NCBI RefSeq assembly: GCF_002563675.1
Contig: NZ_PDJC01000001.1
Coordinates: forward strand, 2,294,001-2,358,000
DNA length: 64,000 nt
Direction: 5' to 3'
Origin: Propionicimonas paludicola
GTDB taxonomy: Bacteria; Actinomycetota; Actinomycetes; Propionibacteriales; Propionibacteriaceae
The position numbers and the translations under genes were made by a program. Of this stretch, positions 37,674 through 45,614 are shown piece after piece; position 1 is the first letter of the stretch; each line of letters opens with the position of its first letter. Under the pieces are notes generated by a model. It was given only the letters and a program-made list of their open reading frames with translations. It ran no database searches and had not been told where the DNA came from.

Positions 37674-38504
37674 TCAGCCGCCACTGACCGCCGCGTAGCT
37701 GTTGGCGACACCTGCGACCTTGTCGACGTAGGCGTCGGAGTGGTTGTACGAGTAGATCGCCGCGCGCCAGCCGGACGGGCTGCGCAGCGACCCGGACGCA
37801 CACAGGTAGCGCCCGGCAGCGAGCGCGGCATCGTCGATCTGGTTCGGGTCGGCCTTGCCGTCCCCATTGCCGTCGGCGCCCCAGCGCCGCCAGGTGGCCG
37901 GGATGAACTGCATCGGGCCGATCGCCCGATCCCAGGTGGCATCGCCGTCCCAGGCGCCCTTGTCGGAGTCGCGGATCATGCCCAGCCCGCTTCCGTTCAG
38001 GGCGGGCCCGCGAATCGGCGAGCTGGGCAGGCCGGAGTCGAGCAGTTGTCCGTCCTGGTGTTCGCCGTGGCTGGACTCGACCGCACCGATGGCGGCCAGC
38101 GTGTTCCAGGACAGCCCACAACCGGGCTGCTCCTTGGCTACGGCGATGGCGGCCGAGGCGTAGCCGGCCAAGGCTCGGGACGGAATCCCGGTAGCCGCGG
38201 CCACCCGGCCCAGCCAGGACGGATCGGGTGGGTTGCGCGGCCCGGACATGTGCACGGCAGCGGCCGGCTGCTGACTGGCGGTCGGAGCCGGCTCGTCCAC
38301 CACGACCGGGGCCGCGGGCTGCGCCGCGGCGATCTCCGGGTTCACCGCACGCGCGGACGCGTTGACGGTGAGCACCACGATCACGCCGGCGGCCGCGGCG
38401 AAGATCAGCACCACCGAGGCCATCCTGGTGGCCAGAGCGCGCCAACGCCGTCCGCCGGATCGCGGAGCGGCCGGCTCAGCCAAAGCGGCCGGTGACGTAG
38501 TCAT
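37674..38504 (-). CDS. Lytic murein transglycosylase, SLT/MltB-like
   Basis: 276 residues. An N-terminal cytoplasmic stub and a membrane anchor (about 24-47) are followed by a Pro/Ala linker. The lysozyme-like domain has catalytic Glu143 in [24 protein letters not shown] and a C-terminal [11 protein letters not shown]. It cleaves peptidoglycan glycan strands. It overlaps pstB by 29 bases and ends the long phosphate/surface operon, so it probably opens the wall for insertion of the surface proteins encoded upstream. Confidence 0.87.
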   Translation of the reverse strand: MTTSPAALAEPAAPRSGGRRWRALATRMASVVLIFAAAAGVIVVLTVNASARAVNPEIAAAQPAAPVVVDEPAPTASQQPAAAVHMSGPRNPPDPSWLGRVAAATGIPSRALAGYASAAIAVAKEQPGCGLSWNTLAAIGAVESSHGEHQDGQLLDSGLPSSPIRGPALNGSGLGMIRDSDKGAWDGDATWDRAIGPMQFIPATWRRWGADGNGDGKADPNQIDDAALAAGRYLCASGSLRSPSGWRAAIYSYNHSDAYVDKVAGVANSYAAVSGG

Positions 38505-39438
38505 TGGTCCGAGAGTCCTGCGGCATGGAGAACATGGCGTCGGTGTCCCCGTGTTCGACGATCACCCCTGGCTGCCCCTGCGCGGCCAGGAAGAACGCGC
38601 ACTGCTGGGAGACTCGCTGGGCTTGCTGCATGTTGTGGGTGACGATCACGATGGTCACCTCGTTGCGCAGCTCGAGCATGGTCTCCTCGATCACCCGGGT
38701 CGAGGTGGGGTCCAGCGCCGAACACGGCTCATCCATCAGCAGGATGGCCGGCTTCACGGCCAGGGATCGGGCGATGCACAGACGCTGCTGCTGACCACCG
38801 GACAGGCCACCGCCGGGCTGCCGCAGCCGGTCCTTGACCTCATTCCACAGACCGGCCCGGGTCAGGCTGGTCTCGACCAGTTCATCGCGGTGATCGCGAT
38901 CCACCTTGACCCCGGTCAGGCTGAGCCCGGCCACCACGTTGTCGTAGATCGACATGGCCGGGAACGGGTTCGGCTTCTGGAAGACCATCCCGATCTTCTT
39001 GCGGGCGTCCACCAGCTTGTGTCGCCGGTCGTAGATGTCGTCGCCGTCGAGCAGCACCTCACCGGCCAGCGAGGCGGACGGGACCAGCTCGTGCATCCGG
39101 TTCAGGATCCGCAGGAAGGTGGACTTGCCACATCCGGACGGCCCGATCAGCGACGTGATCACCCCGGGCGGCATGTCCAGCGAGACCCGGTCGAGCACCT
39201 TGTGGTCGCCGAACCAGGCCGAGATCGAACGAGCCTCCAGCCCGGAGAGCCGGGGTGCCGCCGATGCCGTCGGTGCCGGCGTGGGGTGCTCGCCGGCACG
39301 GAACTGCACCGGCGGCACCGGGGACACCGGCTCGGCGGGTGGCGGGGTGACCGCCGCCGCCCAACTCTGCGGCTGGGGCGGCACCGGGGCGGCCGGCAGC
39401 GGCTGGGTCGGCTCAAACACCCGTTCAGGGACGCTCAT
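38476..39438 (-). CDS. pstB: Phosphate import ATP-binding protein PstB with Pro-rich N-terminal extension
   Basis: 320 residues, longer than typical PstB. A Pro/Ala-rich stretch of about 65 residues precedes the ABC domain. Motifs are Walker [10 protein letters not shown], the PstB-specific [16 protein letters not shown], signature LSGGQQQR and Walker [22 protein letters not shown]. It powers phosphate uptake with PstC and PstA from the same operon but is separated from them by eight surface-related genes. ATG 39438 is preferred; the upstream frame overlaps the sortase-like gene and is Cys-rich and non-homologous. Confidence 0.92.
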   Translation of the reverse strand: MSVPERVFEPTQPLPAAPVPPQPQSWAAAVTPPPAEPVSPVPPVQFRAGEHPTPAPTASAAPRLSGLEARSISAWFGDHKVLDRVSLDMPPGVITSLIGPSGCGKSTFLRILNRMHELVPSASLAGEVLLDGDDIYDRRHKLVDARKKIGMVFQKPNPFPAMSIYDNVVAGLSLTGVKVDRDHRDELVETSLTRAGLWNEVKDRLRQPGGGLSGGQQQRLCIARSLAVKPAILLMDEPCSALDPTSTRVIEETMLELRNEVTIVIVTHNMQQAQRVSQQCAFFLAAQGQPGVIVEHGDTDAMFSMPQDSRTNDYVTGRFG

Positions 39439-39493
39439 CGGCTCGTAGTCCTCACAATCACAGTGCGGCGGCACCAAGCCGCCTGGTTCGTGC

Positions 39494-40513
39494 TCATAAC
39501 AGGTTCGGCAGCAGTCGAATGACCTGGTCGGCCACCAGCAGGGAGCCGAGGGCCAGCACCGGAACGAAGACCACCCAGGTCCGGGCCCAGCCGAAACGTC
39601 GGTAGGCATAGACGGCAGCTACCTCGGCGACGATCAGGAACTGCAGAGCGAAGACCAACGCCCAGCTCGTGCTGAAGTCGCCGGCAAGTTCGCGGGCACT
39701 GGCCGGCAGCGAGGCGGGGGTGGTCATCCGTCCGCCGTTGGCCTGGGTGGCCGAGACCAGTTCGGCGTCCACCCGGACCACGCCCTGCGGGAAGTAGGGT
39801 CCGCCGCGGGCGGTCTCGAGCACCATCCGGGAGCGTCCGGACGCCACTGGGCCCGGTGCCGGATCGCCGGCGTAGCGCACCCCGATCACCCGGAAGAGCT
39901 GCTCACCCTGGCCGGTGACCACACTGATGGCCTCGCCCGGAGGCAGCTCCTGGAGTCTGCCGAAGGGCCCGCCGAAGGCGCTGGCTCGTCCCATGATGAC
40001 GCTGACGCCGCCCTGGCCGGGCAGTGGGGTGTCCCGGCGATGCCCGGGCCCCTTGGCCAGCACCGAAGACGTGGTCCCCTCACCGATGATCTCGTTGATC
40101 CCGAGCGCCGGAATCTGCAGCCGCGCCACCGGGGCGCCGTCGGCGAGCAGGACCCCGTCCACGTCGCCTTCGTTCACCGGAGCCGTGCCATCGGCCAGCT
40201 GGGTGACGAACAGGTCGCGGGACTGCTGCTGGGAGATCAAGTGCTGCAAGTGGCTGAACCCGACCAGGTCGATCAGGAACGCGGCCAGCAGTGCGGCCAC
40301 CAGGCCGAGGCTGGCCCGAACCAGCAGCTGGGTACGACTCAGCGGCGCGTACTGCGGCAGCTGCCGAGGCAGTCGCTTGGGCGGCCGCCGGAACCGGTCG
40401 GGAGAGCCGGGGGCATGCTGCCCGGTGGACCGCCGCGCCTGATCCTCCGGCGCCGGACGGGGTGCCTCCAGGACCGCACCGGGGGCGGCCACGGGAGCGA
40501 ACTGCTGGGTCAT
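39494..40513 (-). CDS. Sortase-fold protein lacking catalytic residues (pseudosortase)
   Basis: 339 residues. A Pro/Arg-rich cytoplasmic N-terminus, a first helix (about 62-84) and a sortase-like beta domain (about 120-255; [33 protein letters not shown]) are followed by two further C-terminal helices. The class E pattern A-G-H-R is M-G-R-A (Arg176 for His), L-T-T-C is LETA (Ala235 for Cys), and the distal Arg is missing. It cannot be a normal transpeptidase. ATG 40513 overlaps the previous stop as ATGA. A role in holding or sorting the adjacent WxL/DUF916 proteins is inference. Confidence 0.85.
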   Translation of the reverse strand: MTQQFAPVAAPGAVLEAPRPAPEDQARRSTGQHAPGSPDRFRRPPKRLPRQLPQYAPLSRTQLLVRASLGLVAALLAAFLIDLVGFSHLQHLISQQQSRDLFVTQLADGTAPVNEGDVDGVLLADGAPVARLQIPALGINEIIGEGTTSSVLAKGPGHRRDTPLPGQGGVSVIMGRASAFGGPFGRLQELPPGEAISVVTGQGEQLFRVIGVRYAGDPAPGPVASGRSRMVLETARGGPYFPQGVVRVDAELVSATQANGGRMTTPASLPASARELAGDFSTSWALVFALQFLIVAEVAAVYAYRRFGWARTWVVFVPVLALGSLLVADQVIRLLPNLL

Positions 40514-41283
40514 TCGGCCTCGACCTCGGGTGCGGGCTGTTCTGCGGCCTCGTCCGGCACCACCGGACGTCCACGCCACCAGCGCCAGCCGACGAAGCCG
40601 GCACCGCCGAGGGCAGCCAGCAAGACCACGAACCAGGGCAGGAACCAGACGACTTCTTCGCGGTGGACCGGGCTGAGGCTCTGGGTGCCGAGCCGCGGTG
40701 GCGGCGTGAAGATCATCCGAGCCGTGACCACCGTCCATTGCGCCATGCCGCTGATGGTGGTCGAGACCGTCCGGGTCTCCCCCGGCTGCAGGCTGAAGAC
40801 CCCGACTGTGGCCGGCTGGCCAACAACCTGACCGAAGACTCCGGTCACCCAGAACTGCGCGCTGGCATCGACCGGCTTGTCGAAGGCATTGCGGACGCTG
40901 AAATGGAGGTCCAGCGCGCCCGCGGCCGGGTTCAGCGACGGGGTGTAGGTCCAGCTCAGCCCGCTGACGTAGAGCAGCCCACCCAGCTCAACCTCGCCGG
41001 GGTTCGGCCCACTAGTGGGCGTCCCGGTGGCGTCTGTCCCGGCCACGGTCGGCTCAGGAGTGCCGGTGTTCGAGGACGACGTGGAAGACGTGGACGAGGG
41101 CTTCGGCGTGGACGACTTCGTCGGACTCGGCGACGGGCTGGTCGACAGGACGTCCACACTCAACCCGATGTTGTCGTCGGCAGTGGCCCTGGGGGCCAAC
41201 CCGGAGGCAGCCAGCAGCAGACTGCCGCTGAGCACCAGGCCCAGCAGGAACGGGGTCAGCCCGCGAACACGCCTGCGTCTCAC
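40510..41283 (-). CDS. Membrane-anchored surface protein, shortened DUF916-like paralogue
   Basis: 257 residues. A signal peptide (about 1-35) and a Ser/Thr/Pro stalk (about 48-90) are followed by a beta-sandwich domain (about 100-205), one membrane helix (VVWFLPWFVVLLAALGGAGFVGW) and an acidic cytosolic tail. The beta domain matches the second half of the DUF916 protein next door: 'Y...LNP..G.....F.V.N' and 'LQPGETRTVSTTISG...TARMIF' against LPGSTTTVNFEITG and TARMLL. It appears to be a partial duplicate lacking the peptidoglycan-binding half. GTG start overlapping the previous stop. Confidence 0.75.
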   Translation of the reverse strand: MRRRRVRGLTPFLLGLVLSGSLLLAASGLAPRATADDNIGLSVDVLSTSPSPSPTKSSTPKPSSTSSTSSSNTGTPEPTVAGTDATGTPTSGPNPGEVELGGLLYVSGLSWTYTPSLNPAAGALDLHFSVRNAFDKPVDASAQFWVTGVFGQVVGQPATVGVFSLQPGETRTVSTTISGMAQWTVVTARMIFTPPPRLGTQSLSPVHREEVVWFLPWFVVLLAALGGAGFVGWRWWRGRPVVPDEAAEQPAPEVEAE

Positions 41284-42440
41284 TGGGGGCCCTGCCCGTC
41301 CGGATCATCTGTGTGGGCCCACGGGCTGCCGGCGACCTCGTCGGGAAGGATCGCCCGCTGGGCGGCCAACGAGCCGGACGCCACCGCCATGGCCAGCTCC
41401 TGGGCGTCGGCCTCGGCCGCCCGGGACGCTGCCTCGGCCTCGGTGTGCGCCATCCACTCCCGGGCGTAGCGATCCTCGCGGCGGCGGCGCAGCCACAGCA
41501 CCAGCCAGAGCAGCCCGCCGACCAGCAGCACGGCCACCACCACCCACGGGATGGCCGCGATCAGCAGGTCGCGTTGGATCACCGGAAGCGGGCCGGGGTC
41601 AGGAGCGTCGCCGGAGATGCCGCCCTGCAACAGCATCCGCGCCGTGGCGTAGCCGACCTGCGGCACTCCGGTGATCTCGAAGTTCACGGTGGTGGTGCTG
41701 CCGGGCAGAATCTCGGGCAGTTCGGCGCGCGAGGGACGTCCGATGCCTGCACCGAACCAGGTGGTGGCCGACAGCGTGGTGGTGCCCTCGAGTGCCACGT
41801 TGCCGCTGTTGGTGATGGTGGCGGTGACGCTGATCGAGCCGTCCAGCGGGTTCAGGCCGGAGTGGTAGACCCCGGAGAAGCTGGTGATGGTGAGGACGGG
41901 CTGCAGGTCGCCGCCGACCCGCACGTACATCCGGTTCGCGATCCGCCGCTCCACGGTGACCTGTCCGCCGGTGACCGCAGAGGCGATGACACCCGCCGGG
42001 TGATCGCCCGGACCGGCGTCGGCGGGGATGGCGACCGTGAACGGCACCGTCTTGGACTCGCCGCGCTTCAAGGTCAGGCCGAGCTTCGGCCGTCCGTCGA
42101 AGGTGACCCAGGCGGCCGCACCCGCCTTCTTTTCGGTGCTGTCGGCCAGCGCGAAGTCGCCCTTCTCGTCGTTGTAGGCGTCCGCGGCGTAGAGGGTGAC
42201 CTCAACCCGGGTGGATCCGGTGTTGGTGACCCGCACGTGATCGGTGATGGTCTGGCCGGGCTTGGCCTGATAGGTGAACCGGCTGCGTCCGTCCGGCTTG
42301 CCCTTGTCGTTGGCCGGGGAGATCCCGATCCCGACGGTGTCCTCGGCATGTGCCACTCCGGTCGAAAGCACCAGGCCACCCAGGCCGAGTGCAACTGCTG
42401 CGATCAGGGCGCCGAGGCGGCGGAGCGGCACAGAGGTCAT
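41280..42440 (-). CDS. DUF916 (WxL-interacting, peptidoglycan-binding) surface protein
   Basis: 386 residues. A signal peptide (about 1-32, ending AHA) is followed by the DUF916-type domain (about 35-165; VGIGISPANDKGKPDGRSRFTYQ). A second beta domain (about 170-285) leads to a membrane helix (IAAIPWVVVAVLLVGGLLWLVLW) and a charged cytosolic tail. In Firmicutes such proteins bind WxL-domain proteins and peptidoglycan at the surface. The WxL-like gene lies immediately upstream. A strong hairpin in the 218-base gap separates the two. Confidence 0.82.
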   Translation of the reverse strand: MTSVPLRRLGALIAAVALGLGGLVLSTGVAHAEDTVGIGISPANDKGKPDGRSRFTYQAKPGQTITDHVRVTNTGSTRVEVTLYAADAYNDEKGDFALADSTEKKAGAAAWVTFDGRPKLGLTLKRGESKTVPFTVAIPADAGPGDHPAGVIASAVTGGQVTVERRIANRMYVRVGGDLQPVLTITSFSGVYHSGLNPLDGSISVTATITNSGNVALEGTTTLSATTWFGAGIGRPSRAELPEILPGSTTTVNFEITGVPQVGYATARMLLQGGISGDAPDPGPLPVIQRDLLIAAIPWVVVAVLLVGGLLWLVLWLRRRREDRYAREWMAHTEAEAASRAAEADAQELAMAVASGSLAAQRAILPDEVAGSPWAHTDDPDGQGPQ

Positions 42441-42535
42441 GGCTCTACCCTTTGTCCTTCACAAATCTGTTGCGTGGCGGTTATCGGTCCGCCGGGTTAA
42501 CGACGGACGAACGAACGAGACAGCCCCCGAAAGGG

Positions 42536-42587
42536 AGAGGCGGCGCGTCCGCACCCGGGGCTCAAACCCGCGTGCGGACGCGCCTCT
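42536..42587. terminator. Strong hairpin inside the phosphate/surface operon
   Basis: 42536-42554 pairs with 42572-42587 (16 pairs, three-base bulge). It lies between the WxL-like stop and the DUF916 start. On the minus strand it is followed by CCCTTT rather than a long T tract. Partial termination here would lower expression of the downstream anchoring genes relative to the binding proteins. Confidence 0.6.
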
Positions 42588-42658
42588 TCATTGATGCTGA
42601 CTCTGCGGATGTGACCGGGAACGCTGGCGAAAGACGGCCCGGCCACACCCGTCCAAGA

Positions 42659-44320
42659 TCACTTGGAGATCAGCGTCAGGGTGAGGGTGGAGGTGTAGGT
42701 GCCGGCCGGCTTGCCGCTGGGAGCGGTGAAGGTGAGGTCGGCATCGTAGGTGCTGGCACCGGAGTAGGCGCCGGCGGCCAGGGTGGCGAAGTCCCACGGG
42801 TAGCTGGCGCTGCCCGAGATCTGCTCGTCACCCAGGGTCGGAGCGGTGGCGCCGGATCCGGCCTGACCGACCGACTTGGGCTTGATACCGAGCGCGGAGG
42901 CCGCGATCGTGTCAGTGCCCTTGGCGAAGTCGGTCACGCTGGTCTGGAGCTTCCAGCCCGGCTTGGAGACCTGACGCAGGTCGGTCACCTTGAAGCTGCC
43001 CAGGGTGCCGGACACGACGGACTTGCCGTCGACGATCGCCGGGTTGGACAGGCTCACGGTGTTGCCGCTCAGGTTGGTCAGCGAGAACTCGCCATCGCTC
43101 GGGGCAACCGCGGCGGCCTCGGCGTTGATGGTCTTGCTGATCGACGGGCTGATCGCGGCGTCGGTCTTGTCGAAGGAAGCCCACGCGATGACCTCGTAGG
43201 TCGCCGGATCGACGATGGCCACCTTGTGGGAGCCCGAGGCGAGCCCGGACACGTCCGCCACAACCTTGCTATCGGCCACCGTCTGTGTGCCGAGGAAGGT
43301 CGGGGTGGAGTAGGCGAAGACGTTCACCGACTTCGAGTTGTTGGCGGCATCCACGTTCAGGGTGACCTTGTGAGTGGTTGCGTCGTAGGTCGCCGTCGCG
43401 CCGTTGCTCGAGTCGGAGTTGAGCGCACCCTCACTCGGTGCGTTCGGGACAACGGGCGGAGGCGGGGTGGTGACATCGACCGACAGATCGGACGAGGTGG
43501 ACGCCAGGAACTTGTCGGTGCCGACAGTGTTCTCGACGAACTTGGCCGAGTAGGTCTGGGTGCCGGTGGTGCCCGGGGTCACCGCGTAGGACACGGTGCC
43601 GCTGGACAGTGCCCGGGTGGCCAGCTTGCTGGTGCCCTTGTAGAACTCGACGTTGCCGGCCGGGGTCTTGCCCGAGGCGGCGACGGTCGCGGTGAGAGTC
43701 ACCGAGCCACCCAGCTCGACCGAGGACTTGTCCGCAGCCAGCGTGGTGGTGGTGGCAACATCCGTGATGACAACCGGAGCCGCCGGAGTGGCGAAGGCCC
43801 AAGTGCCAGTGCCGGCATCCACGTTGATCGTGGTGTAGTAGGCGGCCACAACGGTCGACGGACCGCTCAGGTACGCCACACCGAGACTGTAGGTGCCGCC
43901 CGCAGACACGACGCCAGCGGGACTCCCGTTGAGAAGCGAGGACGGCGTGACGTTGGGCAGCAGCACACCCTTCCCGTTGAGGTTGACGGCATCACCAAAG
44001 GCCTTCCAGCTCGCCGGTGTGCGCTCTGCGCCCACTGCCGAGAGGAAGGGGGTCGACGTGGCCGCGTCAGTGACATAAGGCAACCGGGTGACAGTGCCGG
44101 ACGTGCTGGACAGGTTGACACCCGCTGGGGTGTCCCAGTCCAGTTGAGAGTTGGCGGCGTACTGGTTGTTGTCCAGGGCGTCAACCAGGTAGACCGGGCC
44201 ATTCGAGTCGGCGGGGAAGGTGGACGGTACGGTCGCCGCATATGCGGGAACCGCTGCCCCAGCTGAGGCAATCAGGGCGGCGAGAACGCCGACACCCAGA
44301 CCGCGAAGTCTTGTGCGCAT
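42659..44320 (-). CDS. WxL-type surface protein with Ig-like repeat
   Basis: 553 residues. The signal peptide (about 1-30, AYA-ATV) precedes an N-terminal beta domain and an Ig-like repeat with TPAGNVEFYKG (about 185-290). After a middle domain, the C-terminal about 170 residues resemble a WxL domain: VSKPGWKLQTSVTDF holds the proximal W-x-L, and the end GTYTSTLTLTLISK matches the usual terminal T-L-T-W-x-L with Leu for Trp. It has no sorting signal or membrane helix, so it should be held non-covalently, probably by the DUF916 partner. The start is ATG 44320 with GAAAGG eight bases upstream. Confidence 0.75.
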   Translation of the reverse strand: MRTRLRGLGVGVLAALIASAGAAVPAYAATVPSTFPADSNGPVYLVDALDNNQYAANSQLDWDTPAGVNLSSTSGTVTRLPYVTDAATSTPFLSAVGAERTPASWKAFGDAVNLNGKGVLLPNVTPSSLLNGSPAGVVSAGGTYSLGVAYLSGPSTVVAAYYTTINVDAGTGTWAFATPAAPVVITDVATTTTLAADKSSVELGGSVTLTATVAASGKTPAGNVEFYKGTSKLATRALSSGTVSYAVTPGTTGTQTYSAKFVENTVGTDKFLASTSSDLSVDVTTPPPPVVPNAPSEGALNSDSSNGATATYDATTHKVTLNVDAANNSKSVNVFAYSTPTFLGTQTVADSKVVADVSGLASGSHKVAIVDPATYEVIAWASFDKTDAAISPSISKTINAEAAAVAPSDGEFSLTNLSGNTVSLSNPAIVDGKSVVSGTLGSFKVTDLRQVSKPGWKLQTSVTDFAKGTDTIAASALGIKPKSVGQAGSGATAPTLGDEQISGSASYPWDFATLAAGAYSGASTYDADLTFTAPSGKPAGTYTSTLTLTLISK

Positions 44321-44350
44321 GTTCAATGCCTTTCAGAGTCGGAGGAACGG

Positions 44351-45502
44351 CTACTTGGTGTTCGAGTACAGAGGAGTCGTGTCGGACACAGTGAGGAAGC
44401 CGAAGAGGCGCTTCACACCGCCGGGCGAGCTCGCCGAGGCACTCATGTTGACCAGGCTGTTGGAACGGCTGGGGTTCAGCAGGTTCGCCAAGTTGGCGTC
44501 GTACTTGGCGTTGCCCGAGGTGATGCGGGCGCGCTCGACGACAAGGTAGGTGTCACGCCCCCAGGTCGAGTCCGAGTAGTAGGTCGCGTTCGGAAGCAGT
44601 GCCCCAGTACCGGAGTCCGTGGTGAAGGCGGCAGCAGCCAGCGGGCTGCCCAACTTGACCGCACCGGACGCCGGAATGGTGCTCGGAGCCGCACCGTTGG
44701 ACTGAGCGATCCAGTTTGCCGCTGAGAACGGAACGATGTAGGCGGTCCCCGCGGGAACCGTGGTCGGGAACACCGTGGCGTCGTTCTCCGCGAGAGTCTC
44801 GTTGTTGGTGAAGACGGCAGTGCCGGGGTTGCCCGTGATCCCGAGAGCGGCCAGGAAGAAGTTGCGGGTGCCGGAGCCGCTCTGGGGCAGGTACGCCTTC
44901 ACGGTAGTGCCCGAGAGAGCCTGGTCAGAGGTCGCCGTGTAGATGGCGTTGAGCTGGGACTTGCTGAGGTTTGCGACGTGGCTCTCGTCAGCGGCGCTGC
45001 CGCCGACGTACGCGTAGGCCACGGCGTCTCGAGCGTAAGGAACCCATGCCAGGATCCCGTCCGCGACCTCGGTCTTCGGCTTGGCCGACGAACGAGCGAT
45101 GTCGACCTGGCCACCAATGGACTTGGCCGACGTCACACCATTCTGAGTGAAAGTGGTGTTGTTGATGGAGGCGAGCAGGGCAAGCACACCGTTACCCGAA
45201 CCACTCGGGCGAGGGAAGCTGACGCCGGCAGGCTTGGTCTGGATGACGCCGCCAGCGACATTGAAGCCCGGCGCAAAAGCGTCGAAGTTGCCGATGGTCC
45301 CCGCGGGGGCAACGACGCGCACACGTGCGCCCGTCACGTCCGTACCGTTGGTCAGAGCATCGACCGACGCCTGCAGCGTGTCTGAACCGACAATGGCGTA
45401 GCTGTTCGCCACCGGATCAGCGAAAGCCGGGGTCACCACAGCGACGGTCGACAGGACGATGCCTGCGGCCACGCCGAGGACCAGGGGCCTCTTGATCTTC
45501 AT
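44351..45502 (-). CDS. PstS-like secreted substrate-binding protein (third copy)
   Basis: 383 residues. A signal peptide (about 1-27, AFA-DPV) precedes a periplasmic-binding fold of the phosphate type: YAIVGSDTLQ, RPSGSGNGVLALL, VPYARDAVAYA, LSKSQLNAIYTA and QSGSGTRNFFL line the expected ligand pocket. It has no lipobox Cys, membrane helix or sorting signal, so it is released or held by partners. The start is ATG 45502 with an AAGGAAAGGA site; the frame upstream to 45712 is not homologous. The adjacent WxL-like protein may retain it at the surface. Confidence 0.82.
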   Translation of the reverse strand: MKIKRPLVLGVAAGIVLSTVAVVTPAFADPVANSYAIVGSDTLQASVDALTNGTDVTGARVRVVAPAGTIGNFDAFAPGFNVAGGVIQTKPAGVSFPRPSGSGNGVLALLASINNTTFTQNGVTSAKSIGGQVDIARSSAKPKTEVADGILAWVPYARDAVAYAYVGGSAADESHVANLSKSQLNAIYTATSDQALSGTTVKAYLPQSGSGTRNFFLAALGITGNPGTAVFTNNETLAENDATVFPTTVPAGTAYIVPFSAANWIAQSNGAAPSTIPASGAVKLGSPLAAAAFTTDSGTGALLPNATYYSDSTWGRDTYLVVERARITSGNAKYDANLANLLNPSRSNSLVNMSASASSPGGVKRLFGFLTVSDTTPLYSNTK

Positions 45503-45614
45503 GTGAGATCCTTTCCTTGCAGTACCTGGTCGTCCGCGGACGCGGCGACCCTCCGGGCGGGGGCGTTTTCCAAGGCGGCCCCCGCTCGGTTGTCTGTGGT
45601 GACGGCAGTGGCCG
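45503..45614 (-). promoter_or_regulatory. 112-base intra-operon gap with hairpin
   Basis: On the minus strand GCGGGGGC and GCCCCCGC form an eight-pair stem about 60 bases before the third PstS-like start. It may stabilise or attenuate the downstream message. Apart from the 218-base gap before the DUF916 gene, the other genes of the array are closely packed. Confidence 0.4.

Noticed and set aside
39439-39497. Short ATG-initiated frame (20 codons) overlapping the sortase-like stop as ATGA
   Set aside because: It ends after 20 codons in a Cys/Arg-containing peptide and is out of frame with pstB. A leader-peptide role is conceivable but nothing supports it.
39494-40513. Active sortase that anchors the LAxTG proteins
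   Set aside because: The positions of catalytic His, Cys and Arg are Arg176, Ala235 and Gly. It cannot perform the usual transpeptidation.
42536-42587. Possible tRNA suggested by GGGCTCAAACCC next to a strong stem
   Set aside because: No acceptor stem, D-arm or anticodon arm can be drawn. It is a simple long hairpin.
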